Source: an uncultured SAR116 cluster alpha proteobacterium (GTDB lineage Bacteria > Pseudomonadota > Alphaproteobacteria > Puniceispirillales > Marisalimonadaceae). Taken from it: 64,000 bases of DNA. How positions within the stretch are numbered: the stretch's first letter is position 1; every line of letters begins with the position of its first letter. The position numbers and the translations under genes are program-made. The notes under the pieces were generated by a model that had not been told where the DNA came from, did not search any database, and was given only the letters and a program-made list of their open reading frames with translations. Shown in pieces: positions 1-7,504 of this stretch. The stretch is from NCBI GenBank assembly GCA_902615325.1, contig CACMOJ010000001.1, forward strand, positions 1-64,000, given 5' to 3'.

Positions 1-1704
1 AGGGATACTATTTCATGCTCAAACATGGCTCATGTTGCAGCTTCAACACCTAAAAATAATCAATTAGATATATTATTGAATAAGAAGCCAAATTTAGGAA
101 TAGTGTCATCATATAATGACATGTTATCTGCTCACAAGCCTTATGAAAATTATCCAGGTTTAATTAAGTCTATTGCAAATCAAAATGGTGCAACAGCCCA
201 GGTGGCTGGTGGAGTTCCAGCAATGTGTGATGGTATCACTCAAGGTAGAGTTGGCATGGAATTGTCTTTGATGTCTAGAGACGTTATAGCTTTGTCAACA
301 GCAGTTGCTTTAAGCCATGGTGTTTATGACTCGATATTATGCCTAGGAATATGTGATAAAATAATTCCTGGTATGTTTATGGGAGCTTTGTCTTTTGGAT
401 ATCTTCCTGTGATTTTTATGCCAGCAGGACCAATGTCAAGTGGACTTCCTAATGAAGAAAAAGCAAATATTAGAAAGGCATTTGCGAAAGGAAAAGTTTC
501 AAGAGAAGAATTAGTTAAAGCTGAAAGTAAGGCATATCATGGTGAAGGAACTTGTACTTTTTATGGAACAGCCAACTCTAATCAAATTTTGATGGAAATT
601 ATGGGTGTTCATATACCTGGAGCTGCATTTGTTCACCCAAATAGTGATTTAAGACACGCATATAATGTTTTAGCTGTTGAGCAATCTATTAAGATTAATA
701 GAAAAGGAAATGATATTAGGCCAATAGGAAAAATAATTGACGAAAGAAGTTTTGTTAATGCAATCGTAGGTCTATTAGCGACAGGTGGATCAACTAATCA
801 TACACTACATCTACCCGCTATGGCTGCAGCCGCAGGTATAAAACTTTTATGGGAGGATTTTAACGATTTATCAAATATCATACCATTATTATCAAAAGTT
901 TATCCAAACGGTAGTGCCGATGTAAATCAATTTCATGCAGCTGGCGGTGTAAATTTTATAATAGGTGAGCTGTTAAATAATGGATTGTTAGATGGTTCAG
1001 CAAATACAATTTGGGGACAAAATCTTTTTGATTATGTACACGAACCAATTTTAAAAAAATCAAAAATATATTGGAGAAAAAATACCGTTAAATCATATGA
1101 TTTAAATATTTTAAGACACGTAGATAATGCTCATCAAAGTAATGGTGGATTAAAGATATTAAAGGGCAATATTGGTAAGGCTGTGGTAAAAATTTCTGCG
1201 GTCAAACAGAGGTACCAATATATTAAAGAGAAAGCTCTTGTTTTTGAAAATCAAAAAAGTGTTAAAAAAGCTTATGAACGGGGTAAATTAAATAGAAATA
1301 TAATTATTGTAGTGAAAAATCAAGGCCCAAAATCAAATGGTATGCCAGAATTACACTCTTTAACACCAATATTGACTAATATTCAAGATCTGGGTTTTAA
1401 CGTAGCCTTGTTGACTGATGGAAGAATGTCTGGTGCTTCTGGCAAAGTATTAGCTGCTATTCATGTTACGCCTGAAGCAGCAGATGGTGGAAATATTGGA
1501 AAAATTCAAGATAATGATGAAATTGAGATAGATGCAATAAAAGGAGTAATAAATATTAATGATGATATAAGTAAACGAATTAATATTTTGAATAATATAA
1601 ATAGACAAAATGACACATTTGGAAGGAATATTTTTAAAACATTAAGATATAATTCTTCAAGTGCAGAAAAAGGCGGTGGTATAAATCTAATTAACTATGA
1701 ATAA
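1..1704 (+). CDS. edd: 6-phosphogluconate dehydratase (Edd), 5' end cut by window edge
   Basis: This is the Entner-Doudoroff dehydratase that turns 6-phosphogluconate into 2-keto-3-deoxy-6-phosphogluconate, a cytoplasmic IlvD/Edd-family Fe-S enzyme. The frame is open from base 1, and its first residues (SCSNMAHVAA) align with an internal E. coli Edd stretch, so the Met at base 25 is not the start and roughly 40-odd residues lie outside the window. Counting from that Met, the cluster-type cysteines are C68 (AMCDG), C110 (GICDK) and C177 (GTCTFYGT). The C-terminal GRMSGASGK and HVTPEA blocks are also present. The gene runs toward the sox locus but is separated from it by the convergent repressor gene. 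Identification is firm by motif order and length. Confidence 0.95.
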   Translation, partial: RDTISCSNMAHVAASTPKNNQLDILLNKKPNLGIVSSYNDMLSAHKPYENYPGLIKSIANQNGATAQVAGGVPAMCDGITQGRVGMELSLMSRDVIALSTAVALSHGVYDSILCLGICDKIIPGMFMGALSFGYLPVIFMPAGPMSSGLPNEEKANIRKAFAKGKVSREELVKAESKAYHGEGTCTFYGTANSNQILMEIMGVHIPGAAFVHPNSDLRHAYNVLAVEQSIKINRKGNDIRPIGKIIDERSFVNAIVGLLATGGSTNHTLHLPAMAAAAGIKLLWEDFNDLSNIIPLLSKVYPNGSADVNQFHAAGGVNFIIGELLNNGLLDGSANTIWGQNLFDYVHEPILKKSKIYWRKNTVKSYDLNILRHVDNAHQSNGGLKILKGNIGKAVVKISAVKQRYQYIKEKALVFENQKSVKKAYERGKLNRNIIIVVKNQGPKSNGMPELHSLTPILTNIQDLGFNVALLTDGRMSGASGKVLAAIHVTPEAADGGNIGKIQDNDEIEIDAIKGVININDDISKRINILNNINRQNDTFGRNIFKTLRYNSSSAEKGGGINLINYE

Positions 1705-1762
1705 ATTTTAATTTAATAAAAAAATTTTATAAAAAAATCAGATTACATCAACTTGGCAAAAG

Positions 1763-2053
1763 TTATAATTTAAATACTCCATTTAAAATTGGTTTTAAAT
1801 TTTTTGCTATATCTTCTTTGCTAGCCCCTTGATTAAGACAATCTTCTAAATGTTCTCCCATGTAAATTTCTCCAAATTTCTTCAATGCATTTATACTTGC
1901 TTTTAATTGTTGAAAAGTTTTTAAACAATCTTGTTCTTCAGGCCTTTTATACATTTCTCTTTTAATTGCTTCTATTTGTCCAATTGCTCTATTAAGTCTA
2001 AAAATTAATTGTTTATTTTTTAAATTTATAATTTTAGCTTCATCTGCATTCAT
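1763..2053 (-). CDS. CsoR/FrmR/CstR-family (DUF156) transcriptional repressor
   Basis: This 96-residue all-helical repressor belongs to the CsoR family, whose members sense Cu(I), formaldehyde or persulfide/sulfane sulfur. The dimer DNA-binding and ligand signature is clear: RLNRAIGQIEAIKREM at 19-34, then C43, H68 and C72, with exactly the 25- and 4-residue spacing of the CsoR Cys-His-Cys triad. It is transcribed divergently from soxS, 118 bp away, and ATACC-type inverted repeats lie before soxS, soxY and fccB. By position it is the likely regulator of the sulfur operon. Known CstR persulfide sensors use two cysteines and lack the triad His, so the retained His leaves both copper and sulfur sensing open. 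Family assignment is firm and the ligand is inference. Confidence 0.88.
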   Translation of the reverse strand: MNADEAKIINLKNKQLIFRLNRAIGQIEAIKREMYKRPEEQDCLKTFQQLKASINALKKFGEIYMGEHLEDCLNQGASKEDIAKNLKPILNGVFKL

Positions 2054-2143
2054 TTTGTTAATACCTATATTATTTTGAATATTTATGTATTAAAAGTTTG
2101 AATTTTTCAAGTTAAAATATTTACAATTAATTTTAACTGAAGT

Positions 2144-2159
2144 ATACCCATGTAGGATA
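2144..2159. promoter_or_regulatory. Candidate CsoR-type operator 1, upstream of soxS
   Basis: The sequence shows ATACC, six bases, then GGATA, an imperfect copy of the ATACC-N6-GGTAT inverted repeat that is perfect at 2560-2575 and 7461-7476. It ends 12 bp before the soxS start codon, between the divergent repressor gene and soxS, where a repressor could block soxS and possibly its own promoter. The second half-site is degenerate, so this copy is the weakest of the three. Confidence 0.45.
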
Positions 2160-2171
2160 TATATATTAATT

Positions 2172-2528
2172 ATGTTTTTTAAGTTAAAATTTCTATTACT
2201 TAGTTTCATTTTTTTTATCTTAATATTAATAAATAAAACCTTTGCTGAAACGAAATTATTTATGTTAACAGATAAAACTTGTGGTGTTTGTATAGTTTGG
2301 GAAAAACAAATTGGTATAATCTATAACAAAACTGATGTATCTAATATTTTTCCTTTAAAAAGAATGTATATAGATAAAATTGATAAAAATGAACTTAATT
2401 CATTATTCAAAACTAAAGTTACACCAACTTTTGTTTTTTACAAAAATAATGTTGAGATAGGAAGAATTTTGGGTTATTCAAACCCAGAAATGTTTTGGTG
2501 GCAAATTGATGAAATTATTGAAAACTAA
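2172..2528 (+). CDS. soxS: SoxS-like periplasmic thioredoxin-fold protein
   Basis: This 118-residue exported thioredoxin-like protein matches SoxS, which keeps the SoxY carrier cysteine reduced during thiosulfate oxidation. Residues 1-25 form a signal peptide ending TFA, and the redox motif is C37-G-V-C40. The downstream blocks VTPTFVFY, GRILGY and FWWQIDEII follow the SoxS pattern, including the cis-Pro TPTF. It is the first gene of the sox cluster, with a candidate operator just upstream and soxY 83 bp downstream behind its own operator. The name rests on motif order and neighbours. A generic thioredoxin-like name would be the cautious alternative. Confidence 0.83.
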   Translation: MFFKLKFLLLSFIFFILILINKTFAETKLFMLTDKTCGVCIVWEKQIGIIYNKTDVSNIFPLKRMYIDKIDKNELNSLFKTKVTPTFVFYKNNVEIGRILGYSNPEMFWWQIDEIIEN

Positions 2529-2559
2529 AATTTTTTTATTTACTATTAATAAATTATGT

Positions 2560-2575
2560 ATACCATGGGGGGTAT
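2560..2575. promoter_or_regulatory. Candidate CsoR-type operator 2, upstream of soxY
   Basis: A perfect ATACC-N6-GGTAT inverted repeat (TATACC/GGTATA if one flanking base is added) with a G-rich spacer lies 36 bp before the preferred soxY ATG. G/C-tract inverted repeats inside AT flanks are typical of CsoR-family operators. The same half-sites and spacing recur before fccB, which argues for one shared regulator. Confidence 0.6.
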
Positions 2576-2611
2576 ATTATATAATTGTCTCTTTTGGCTA
2601 GGATTACTGAT

Positions 2612-3076
2612 ATGAAAACCATAAAAATGATAAATATTTCCAGAAGAAATGCTATTGCGCTGATGTTAGGCACAGCTGGATACATTATGACTTCAGGAAT
2701 AGCTTTTGCAAGTAAAGAATTAATTCTTAAAAGAATTGATGAAATTACAAAAGGTAAGGGTGCAAAAGAGTTGGATATATTTCTTGACCTTCCTGAAATA
2801 GCAGAAAATGGAAATCAAGTTAAAGTTAATTTTGAAATTGAAAGTGAAATGACCAAAGAAAATTATATTAAAAATGTTTATATTTTAGCTGATGGCAATC
2901 CTGCTCCAGATGTAGCTAAATTCTTTTTTACACCTGATATGGGTGTCTGTTCTGCAACAACTAGAATTAGACTTTCAAAAACACAAAATGTTGTTCTTGT
3001 TGCTGAAAATAATAAGAATGAATACTTTATGACTAAGTCTAAGGTAAAAGTTACAATAGGTGGGTGTGGTGGATAA
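2612..3076 (+). CDS. soxY: SoxY, sulfur-carrier subunit of SoxYZ
   Basis: SoxY carries sulfur intermediates on a C-terminal cysteine swinging arm in the periplasm, and this protein ends in the diagnostic GGCGG. The N-terminus has a twin-arginine signal (ISRRNAIALMLG), as expected for export of folded SoxYZ. An in-frame TTG at 2585 would add nine residues. I chose the ATG at 2612 because AGGA lies about nine bases upstream and the Tat signal then starts near the N-terminus, giving 154 residues. soxZ begins 14 bp downstream, and the two subunits form a heterodimer. Operator 2 lies upstream. Identification is firm from the C-terminal motif and context. Confidence 0.95.
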   Translation: MKTIKMINISRRNAIALMLGTAGYIMTSGIAFASKELILKRIDEITKGKGAKELDIFLDLPEIAENGNQVKVNFEIESEMTKENYIKNVYILADGNPAPDVAKFFFTPDMGVCSATTRIRLSKTQNVVLVAENNKNEYFMTKSKVKVTIGGCGG

Positions 3077-3090
3077 TATAGGAGAAAATT

Positions 3091-3417
3091 ATGTCTAAAG
3101 TTAAACCTAGAGGAAAAGTTCCAAAAAAAGCGGCTATAGATGAAGTAATAGAAATTAAAACGCTTATAAGACATCCGATGCACAGTGGTAGAATGAAAGA
3201 TAAAGACGGAAAAAATATTCCTAGACAAATAATTAATTCATTCAAAGTAGATTTTGAAGGTAAAGAAATATTTAAAATGAAATTAGAGCCATCGATTTCT
3301 ACAAATCCATATATAGCCTTTCCATATAAGGCAAAAAAAACTGGTACATTTAATTTTGAATGGAAAGATGATAGTGGAAATACATACACCATGAAAAGAA
3401 AAATGACAGTCTCTTGA
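3091..3417 (+). CDS. soxZ: SoxZ, sulfur-carrier complex subunit
   Basis: This 108-residue protein without a signal peptide is the SoxZ partner of SoxY. It is normally co-exported with SoxY by the Tat route and presents the SoxY cysteine arm to SoxXA, SoxB and SoxCD. Family blocks are visible: IKTLIRHPMHSG near the start, PRQIINSF mid-protein, and GTFNFEWKDDSG near the end, which form the Ig-like beta sandwich. A good ribosome site (GGAG) precedes the ATG. soxC starts two bases after its stop, so translation is probably coupled. Size is the usual one for the family. Confidence 0.95.
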   Translation: MSKVKPRGKVPKKAAIDEVIEIKTLIRHPMHSGRMKDKDGKNIPRQIINSFKVDFEGKEIFKMKLEPSISTNPYIAFPYKAKKTGTFNFEWKDDSGNTYTMKRKMTVS

Positions 3418-3418
3418 A

Positions 3419-4690
3419 ATGGCTAAAGAAAAGAAAGATATAGTTAGTCGTCGATCTATTATCAAAGCTAGTATTAGTTTAAGCGCTCTTGGTTTGTCTT
3501 CTAAAACTTTATTCGCTAAAGAAGCAAATAATAAAAATCTGCCTCCTAATGTCCCAGAATGGACTGAAACTTTAGGTGATGGTGTTGACGTTAATCCTTA
3601 TGGCATGCCATCTGAATTCGAATCAAACGTCATAAGAAGAAATGTTGAATGGTTAACAGCGAGTACTGAATCATCAGTAAATTTCACACCTTTACAGGAT
3701 CTTGAAGGAATAGTTACTCCAAATGGATTATGCTTTGAAAGGCATCATAGTGGTACAGCTATAATTAATCCGATTGATTATAGACTTATGATAAATGGTT
3801 TAGTTGACAGAGAAATGATCTTTACTTTAGATGATTTGAAAAGATTTCCACAAGTTAACAAATTTTATTTTTTAGAATGTGCTGCTAATGGTGGAATGGA
3901 ATGGAAGGGCTCACAACTTAATGGTTGTCAATATACTTTTGGGATGGTTCATAATGTTCAATATACTGGAGTTAAATTATCTGATTTAATTCAAGAAACA
4001 GGCTTAAAAAATAACGCTAAATGGGTTCTTGCTGAGGGTAGTGATTCCTCAGGAATGACTAGATCAATACCCATAGAAAAAATTAAAGATGATTGTATTA
4101 TTGCATGGGCAATGAATGGAGAGGCTTTGAGGCCTGAACAAGGTTATCCTATAAGATTAGTAGTTCCTGGTTGGGAAGGGAATATGTGGGTAAAATGGCT
4201 CCGTAGAATAGAGTTTGGAGACAAACCATATATGACCAGGGAAGAAACTTCTAAATATACTGACTTATTATCTGATGGAAAAGCAAGAATGTTTACGTGG
4301 GTGATGGATGCAAAATCAGTAATTACATCACCTTGTCCTGAAAAACCAGTATTACAAAAGGGTATTCACCAAATTAGAGGTTTAGCTTGGTCTGGAAGAG
4401 GTAAAATAAAAAGAGTTGATGTTTCTTTAGATGGTGGAAAAAATTGGAAAACTGCTCAATTACACAGTCCAGTTTTAGAAAAGTCTTTAACAAGATTTAC
4501 CATTCCATTTGAATGGAACGGTGAAGAAATGCTTTTGCAATCTCGTGCAATTGATGAAACCAATTATGTTCAGCCAACAATTAAAGAACTTCAAAATATT
4601 AGAGGGGTAAATTCTATTTACCATAATAATTCTATTGCAACATGGTTAATATTAAAAAATGGTAAGGTGGATAATGTTAGACTTGGGTAA
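3419..4690 (+). CDS. soxC: SoxC, molybdenum subunit of sulfane dehydrogenase SoxCD
   Basis: SoxC is the molybdopterin subunit of periplasmic SoxCD, which oxidises the sulfane sulfur bound to SoxY and lets thiosulfate go to sulfate without sulfur globules. The 423-residue protein has a Tat signal (SRRSIIKASISL), a sulfite-oxidase-type Moco domain with the ligand Cys at C154 in LECAANGGMEW, and a C-terminal Mo-co dimerisation domain (about 300-410). The start lies two bases after the soxZ stop, and the 3' end overlaps soxD, so the genes are translationally linked. Related sulfite dehydrogenases are the alternative, but the sox context decides. Confidence 0.94.
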   Translation: MAKEKKDIVSRRSIIKASISLSALGLSSKTLFAKEANNKNLPPNVPEWTETLGDGVDVNPYGMPSEFESNVIRRNVEWLTASTESSVNFTPLQDLEGIVTPNGLCFERHHSGTAIINPIDYRLMINGLVDREMIFTLDDLKRFPQVNKFYFLECAANGGMEWKGSQLNGCQYTFGMVHNVQYTGVKLSDLIQETGLKNNAKWVLAEGSDSSGMTRSIPIEKIKDDCIIAWAMNGEALRPEQGYPIRLVVPGWEGNMWVKWLRRIEFGDKPYMTREETSKYTDLLSDGKARMFTWVMDAKSVITSPCPEKPVLQKGIHQIRGLAWSGRGKIKRVDVSLDGGKNWKTAQLHSPVLEKSLTRFTIPFEWNGEEMLLQSRAIDETNYVQPTIKELQNIRGVNSIYHNNSIATWLILKNGKVDNVRLG

Positions 4691-5318
4691 ATACATTATA
4701 TTTTCACTATTATCTATTTTTTTTTCTATATCATCGTTTTCTGAAACAAGAAAATTTAATATTGGTAAAATTGCTACAAAACAAGAAGTTGCTGGATGGG
4801 ATATTGACATAAGGCCAGATGGATTAGGTGCTCCCAAAGGAAGTGGTGATGCGCTCTCTGGCGAAGAAGTTTATGCAGAAAGATGTGCTTCTTGTCATGG
4901 TGATTTTGGTGAGGGTATTGACAGATGGCCTGAATTAGTTGGTGGGTCAGGAACTTTAAGTTCACACGACCCAGTGAAAACAACAGGGAGTTATTGGCCT
5001 TATGCTTCTACAATTTATGATTATGTTTACAGATCAATGCCCTTTGGAGAGGCTCAAAGTTTAACTTATGATGAGACATACAAAATTGTGGCCTATTTAT
5101 TAAATATGAATGATATTATTGATGAAGATTTTATATTATCTAACGAAAATATAGGAAAAATTAAAATGCCTAACAGAAACGGTTTTTTATTACCTGATCC
5201 AAGACCTGATGTTAAAAACCTAAATGGAAATCCATGTATGAAAAATTGTAATACTCCTACAAAAATTATTGGTAAGGCTAGAGATATAGATGTGACACCT
5301 GAAGATGAGAAGTCTTAA
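4674..5318 (+). CDS. soxD: SoxD-like c-type cytochrome, single-heme form
   Basis: This exported c-type cytochrome is placed to accept electrons from SoxC. Counting from the ATG at 4674, a signal peptide covers about residues 1-24 and one heme site, CASCH, lies at C71-C74-H75, with a probable axial Met in RSMPFG. I prefer 4674 to the in-frame GTG/TTG-type start at 4659 because an AAGGTGG ribosome site sits three bases before it. Its start overlaps the end of soxC by 17 bases. At 214 residues with one heme it is about half the classical diheme SoxD and corresponds to its first domain. The name is by position and domain. Cytochrome c family protein is the cautious label. Confidence 0.82.
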   Translation: MLDLGKYIIFSLLSIFFSISSFSETRKFNIGKIATKQEVAGWDIDIRPDGLGAPKGSGDALSGEEVYAERCASCHGDFGEGIDRWPELVGGSGTLSSHDPVKTTGSYWPYASTIYDYVYRSMPFGEAQSLTYDETYKIVAYLLNMNDIIDEDFILSNENIGKIKMPNRNGFLLPDPRPDVKNLNGNPCMKNCNTPTKIIGKARDIDVTPEDEKS

Positions 5319-5345
5319 ATAACATTTAGTTTTTATGAAAATTTT

Positions 5346-7034
5346 ATGAAATCAAGAAGAGAATTTTTGCAATTAGCTACTATAACTTCTGCAATAATAG
5401 GTTCTCGTTCTTTTAGTTCTGTAGCGGCTAAACAATCACTCTCTCAAAATGAATTATTGCAATTTGATACAAAAGGACAAGTTACTCTTTTACACATAAC
5501 TGATTTACATGGTCAATTAAAGCCTGTTTATTTTAGACCTCCATCAGAAAATTATGGTGTAGGTGATTTTGAGGGAATTCCACCCCATCTCGTTGGAAAT
5601 GAATTTTTAAAACATTTTAATATTAAACCAAATTCTCCATTAGCTTATGCCCATACTATGGTAGATTATGTTAATTTAGCAAGGGAATATGGAAAACTTG
5701 GTGGTCTAGATCGAACCTCAAACATAATAAAACAAATTAGAGCAGAACGTGGAGATAATAAAGTTTTACTTTTGGATGGTGGTGATACATGGCAAGGTTC
5801 ATTCACTTCATTGAAAACTCAAGGCGCTGATATGGTATCAGCTATGAACCTGCTTAGGCCAGATGCTATGGTAGGCCATTGGGAATTTACATTTGGTAAA
5901 GAACGGCTTGCTGCTCTCCTTGATAAGATGCAATATCCTTTTTTAGGAGGTAATGTTTTTGATACAGAATGGGATGAACCAGTTTTTGAGGCAATAAAAT
6001 TTTTTGAAAGAGGTGGTGTAAATATAGCAGTAATAGGTCAACATTTTCCATACACACCAATTGCAAACCCTAAATACATGGTAGAAGGCTGGTCATTTGG
6101 AATAAGGCCAGAGGTTATTCAAAAAAATATAAATAAAGCTAAGAAAAAAGGGGCTGAAGTTGTCGTATTGTTATCACATAATGGCTTTGATGTTGATCAA
6201 AAGCTTGCATCAACTTTAGACGATCTAGATGTCATCTTAACTGGACACACCCATGATGCAATTCCTGAAGCTATTAATATAAATAATACTTTGCTTTTAT
6301 CTTCTGGTTCACATGGAAAATACATTGGTAGAATAGATCTGGATATTAAAAAAGGTAAAGTCGTCGATTATGCTTCTAAATTGATTCCAATATTTTCAGA
6401 TGTTATAAATCCAGACCCAGAAATGACAGAACATATAAATAAATTAAGACAACCCTATGAACAAGAATGTAATAGAGTATTAGGAAAAGCGGATACTCTT
6501 TTATATAGAAGAGGTAATTTCAATGGCACTTGGGATGATGTGATTTGCGATGCTATTATGATTGAAAGAGATACGGAAATATCATTTAGCCCAGGCTTTA
6601 GATGGGGCACTACATTATTACCTGGTCAAAATATTACCATTGATGATATGTATTCTCAAACTTCAATGAATTATCCTGAAGTCTATAAAATGGAAATGTC
6701 TGGAAAGATGATTAAAAATATACTTGAAGATGTTTGTGATAATATTTTTAATACTGATCCGTTTTTTCAACAAGGAGGTGATATGGTTAGGGTTGGAGGC
6801 TTAAGATATACATGCAGTCCAAAAAATAAAATGGGTAATAGAATTAATAATATTGAATTACTATCTACGGGAGATCATCTTGAATCTAATAAAAATTATA
6901 TTGTCGGAGGATGGGGGTCCATAAATCCAAATGTAAAGGGACCTAAAATTTTCAACCTGTTAGAAAATTATATAAGTAAATCAAAATTGGTAAGACCAAA
7001 AAATAATAATAATATAAAAATATTAGGTATGTGA
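5346..7034 (+). CDS. soxB: SoxB, thiosulfohydrolase
   Basis: SoxB is the periplasmic di-manganese hydrolase that releases sulfate from the SoxY-bound cysteine S-thiosulfonate or sulfonate. The 562-residue length is normal. A Tat signal (SRREFLQLAT) opens the protein. The metallophosphoesterase-type ligands are recognisable in order: HITDLHGQL, GGDTWQGS, GHWEFTFG, LLSHNGFDVD and LTGHTHD, followed by a 5'-nucleotidase C-terminal domain. It begins 27 bp after soxD in the same direction. SoxB is the standard marker for Sox thiosulfate oxidation, and the motif set leaves little doubt. Confidence 0.97.
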   Translation: MKSRREFLQLATITSAIIGSRSFSSVAAKQSLSQNELLQFDTKGQVTLLHITDLHGQLKPVYFRPPSENYGVGDFEGIPPHLVGNEFLKHFNIKPNSPLAYAHTMVDYVNLAREYGKLGGLDRTSNIIKQIRAERGDNKVLLLDGGDTWQGSFTSLKTQGADMVSAMNLLRPDAMVGHWEFTFGKERLAALLDKMQYPFLGGNVFDTEWDEPVFEAIKFFERGGVNIAVIGQHFPYTPIANPKYMVEGWSFGIRPEVIQKNINKAKKKGAEVVVLLSHNGFDVDQKLASTLDDLDVILTGHTHDAIPEAININNTLLLSSGSHGKYIGRIDLDIKKGKVVDYASKLIPIFSDVINPDPEMTEHINKLRQPYEQECNRVLGKADTLLYRRGNFNGTWDDVICDAIMIERDTEISFSPGFRWGTTLLPGQNITIDDMYSQTSMNYPEVYKMEMSGKMIKNILEDVCDNIFNTDPFFQQGGDMVRVGGLRYTCSPKNKMGNRINNIELLSTGDHLESNKNYIVGGWGSINPNVKGPKIFNLLENYISKSKLVRPKNNNNIKILGM

Positions 7035-7100
7035 AATTTTATGAATACTTATGAAATTAAAGAATTGACATAACATTTTATTTCAAGGTTAAATTATCAA

Positions 7101-7409
7101 ATGAAACTTATATCATTCATAATAACATTAATTTTTCTAACCAAAGCATCATATTCTGATGAAAATATACTTGCATTAGGTGACAAGGAGTACGGACAAC
7201 ATCTTGCTGGGGAATGTGTTACTTGTCATAAAGCAAACTCCGATAAAGCAATACCTTCAATAAATGGATATGATAAAGAAGTTTTTTTAACTGTAATGTT
7301 AGCCTATAAAAACAAAGAAATGGAAAATCCGGTAATGCAAATGATTGCTGGCAGGTTAGATAACGAACAAATTGCATCCCTAGCACTATATTTTAATAGT
7401 TTAAAATAA
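7101..7409 (+). CDS. fccA: Cytochrome subunit of flavocytochrome c sulfide dehydrogenase
   Basis: This small exported cytochrome c (102 residues) has a signal peptide at about 1-19 and one heme site, C39-V-T-C42-H43, with a C-terminal helix ending in ALYFNSLK as in FccA/SoxE cytochromes. It would accept electrons from the flavoprotein encoded 95 bp downstream and pass them to the respiratory chain. It has one heme, like SoxE-type partners, rather than the two of Allochromatium FccA. It follows soxB by 66 bp. The assignment rests on size, heme motif and adjacency to the flavoprotein gene. Confidence 0.82.
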   Translation: MKLISFIITLIFLTKASYSDENILALGDKEYGQHLAGECVTCHKANSDKAIPSINGYDKEVFLTVMLAYKNKEMENPVMQMIAGRLDNEQIASLALYFNSLK

Positions 7410-7460
7410 TAATCATTTTTTTTAATTTACAATACAATGTAAACTGATATCATTTTAATA

Positions 7461-7476
7461 ATACCTTACTGGGTAT
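7461..7476. promoter_or_regulatory. Candidate CsoR-type operator 3, upstream of fccB
   Basis: A perfect ATACC-N6-GGTAT inverted repeat, with the same half-sites and spacing as the one before soxY, lies 28 bp before the fccB start codon and inside the sox cluster. It suggests an internal promoter that lets the sulfide dehydrogenase flavoprotein be controlled by the same repressor as soxS and soxY. Confidence 0.6.
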
Positions 7477-7504
7477 AGTAAATAAACTATGGGGAGGAGT
7501 TTAA

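Noticed and set aside
1763-2053. RcnR-type nickel/cobalt repressor
   Set aside because: RcnR needs an N-terminal His pattern not seen here. The C43/H68/C72 triad fits CsoR-type members better.
2878-3465. Three minus-strand ORFs opposite soxY/soxZ
   Set aside because: They are antisense shadows of strongly identified sox genes, without ribosome sites or recognisable domains.
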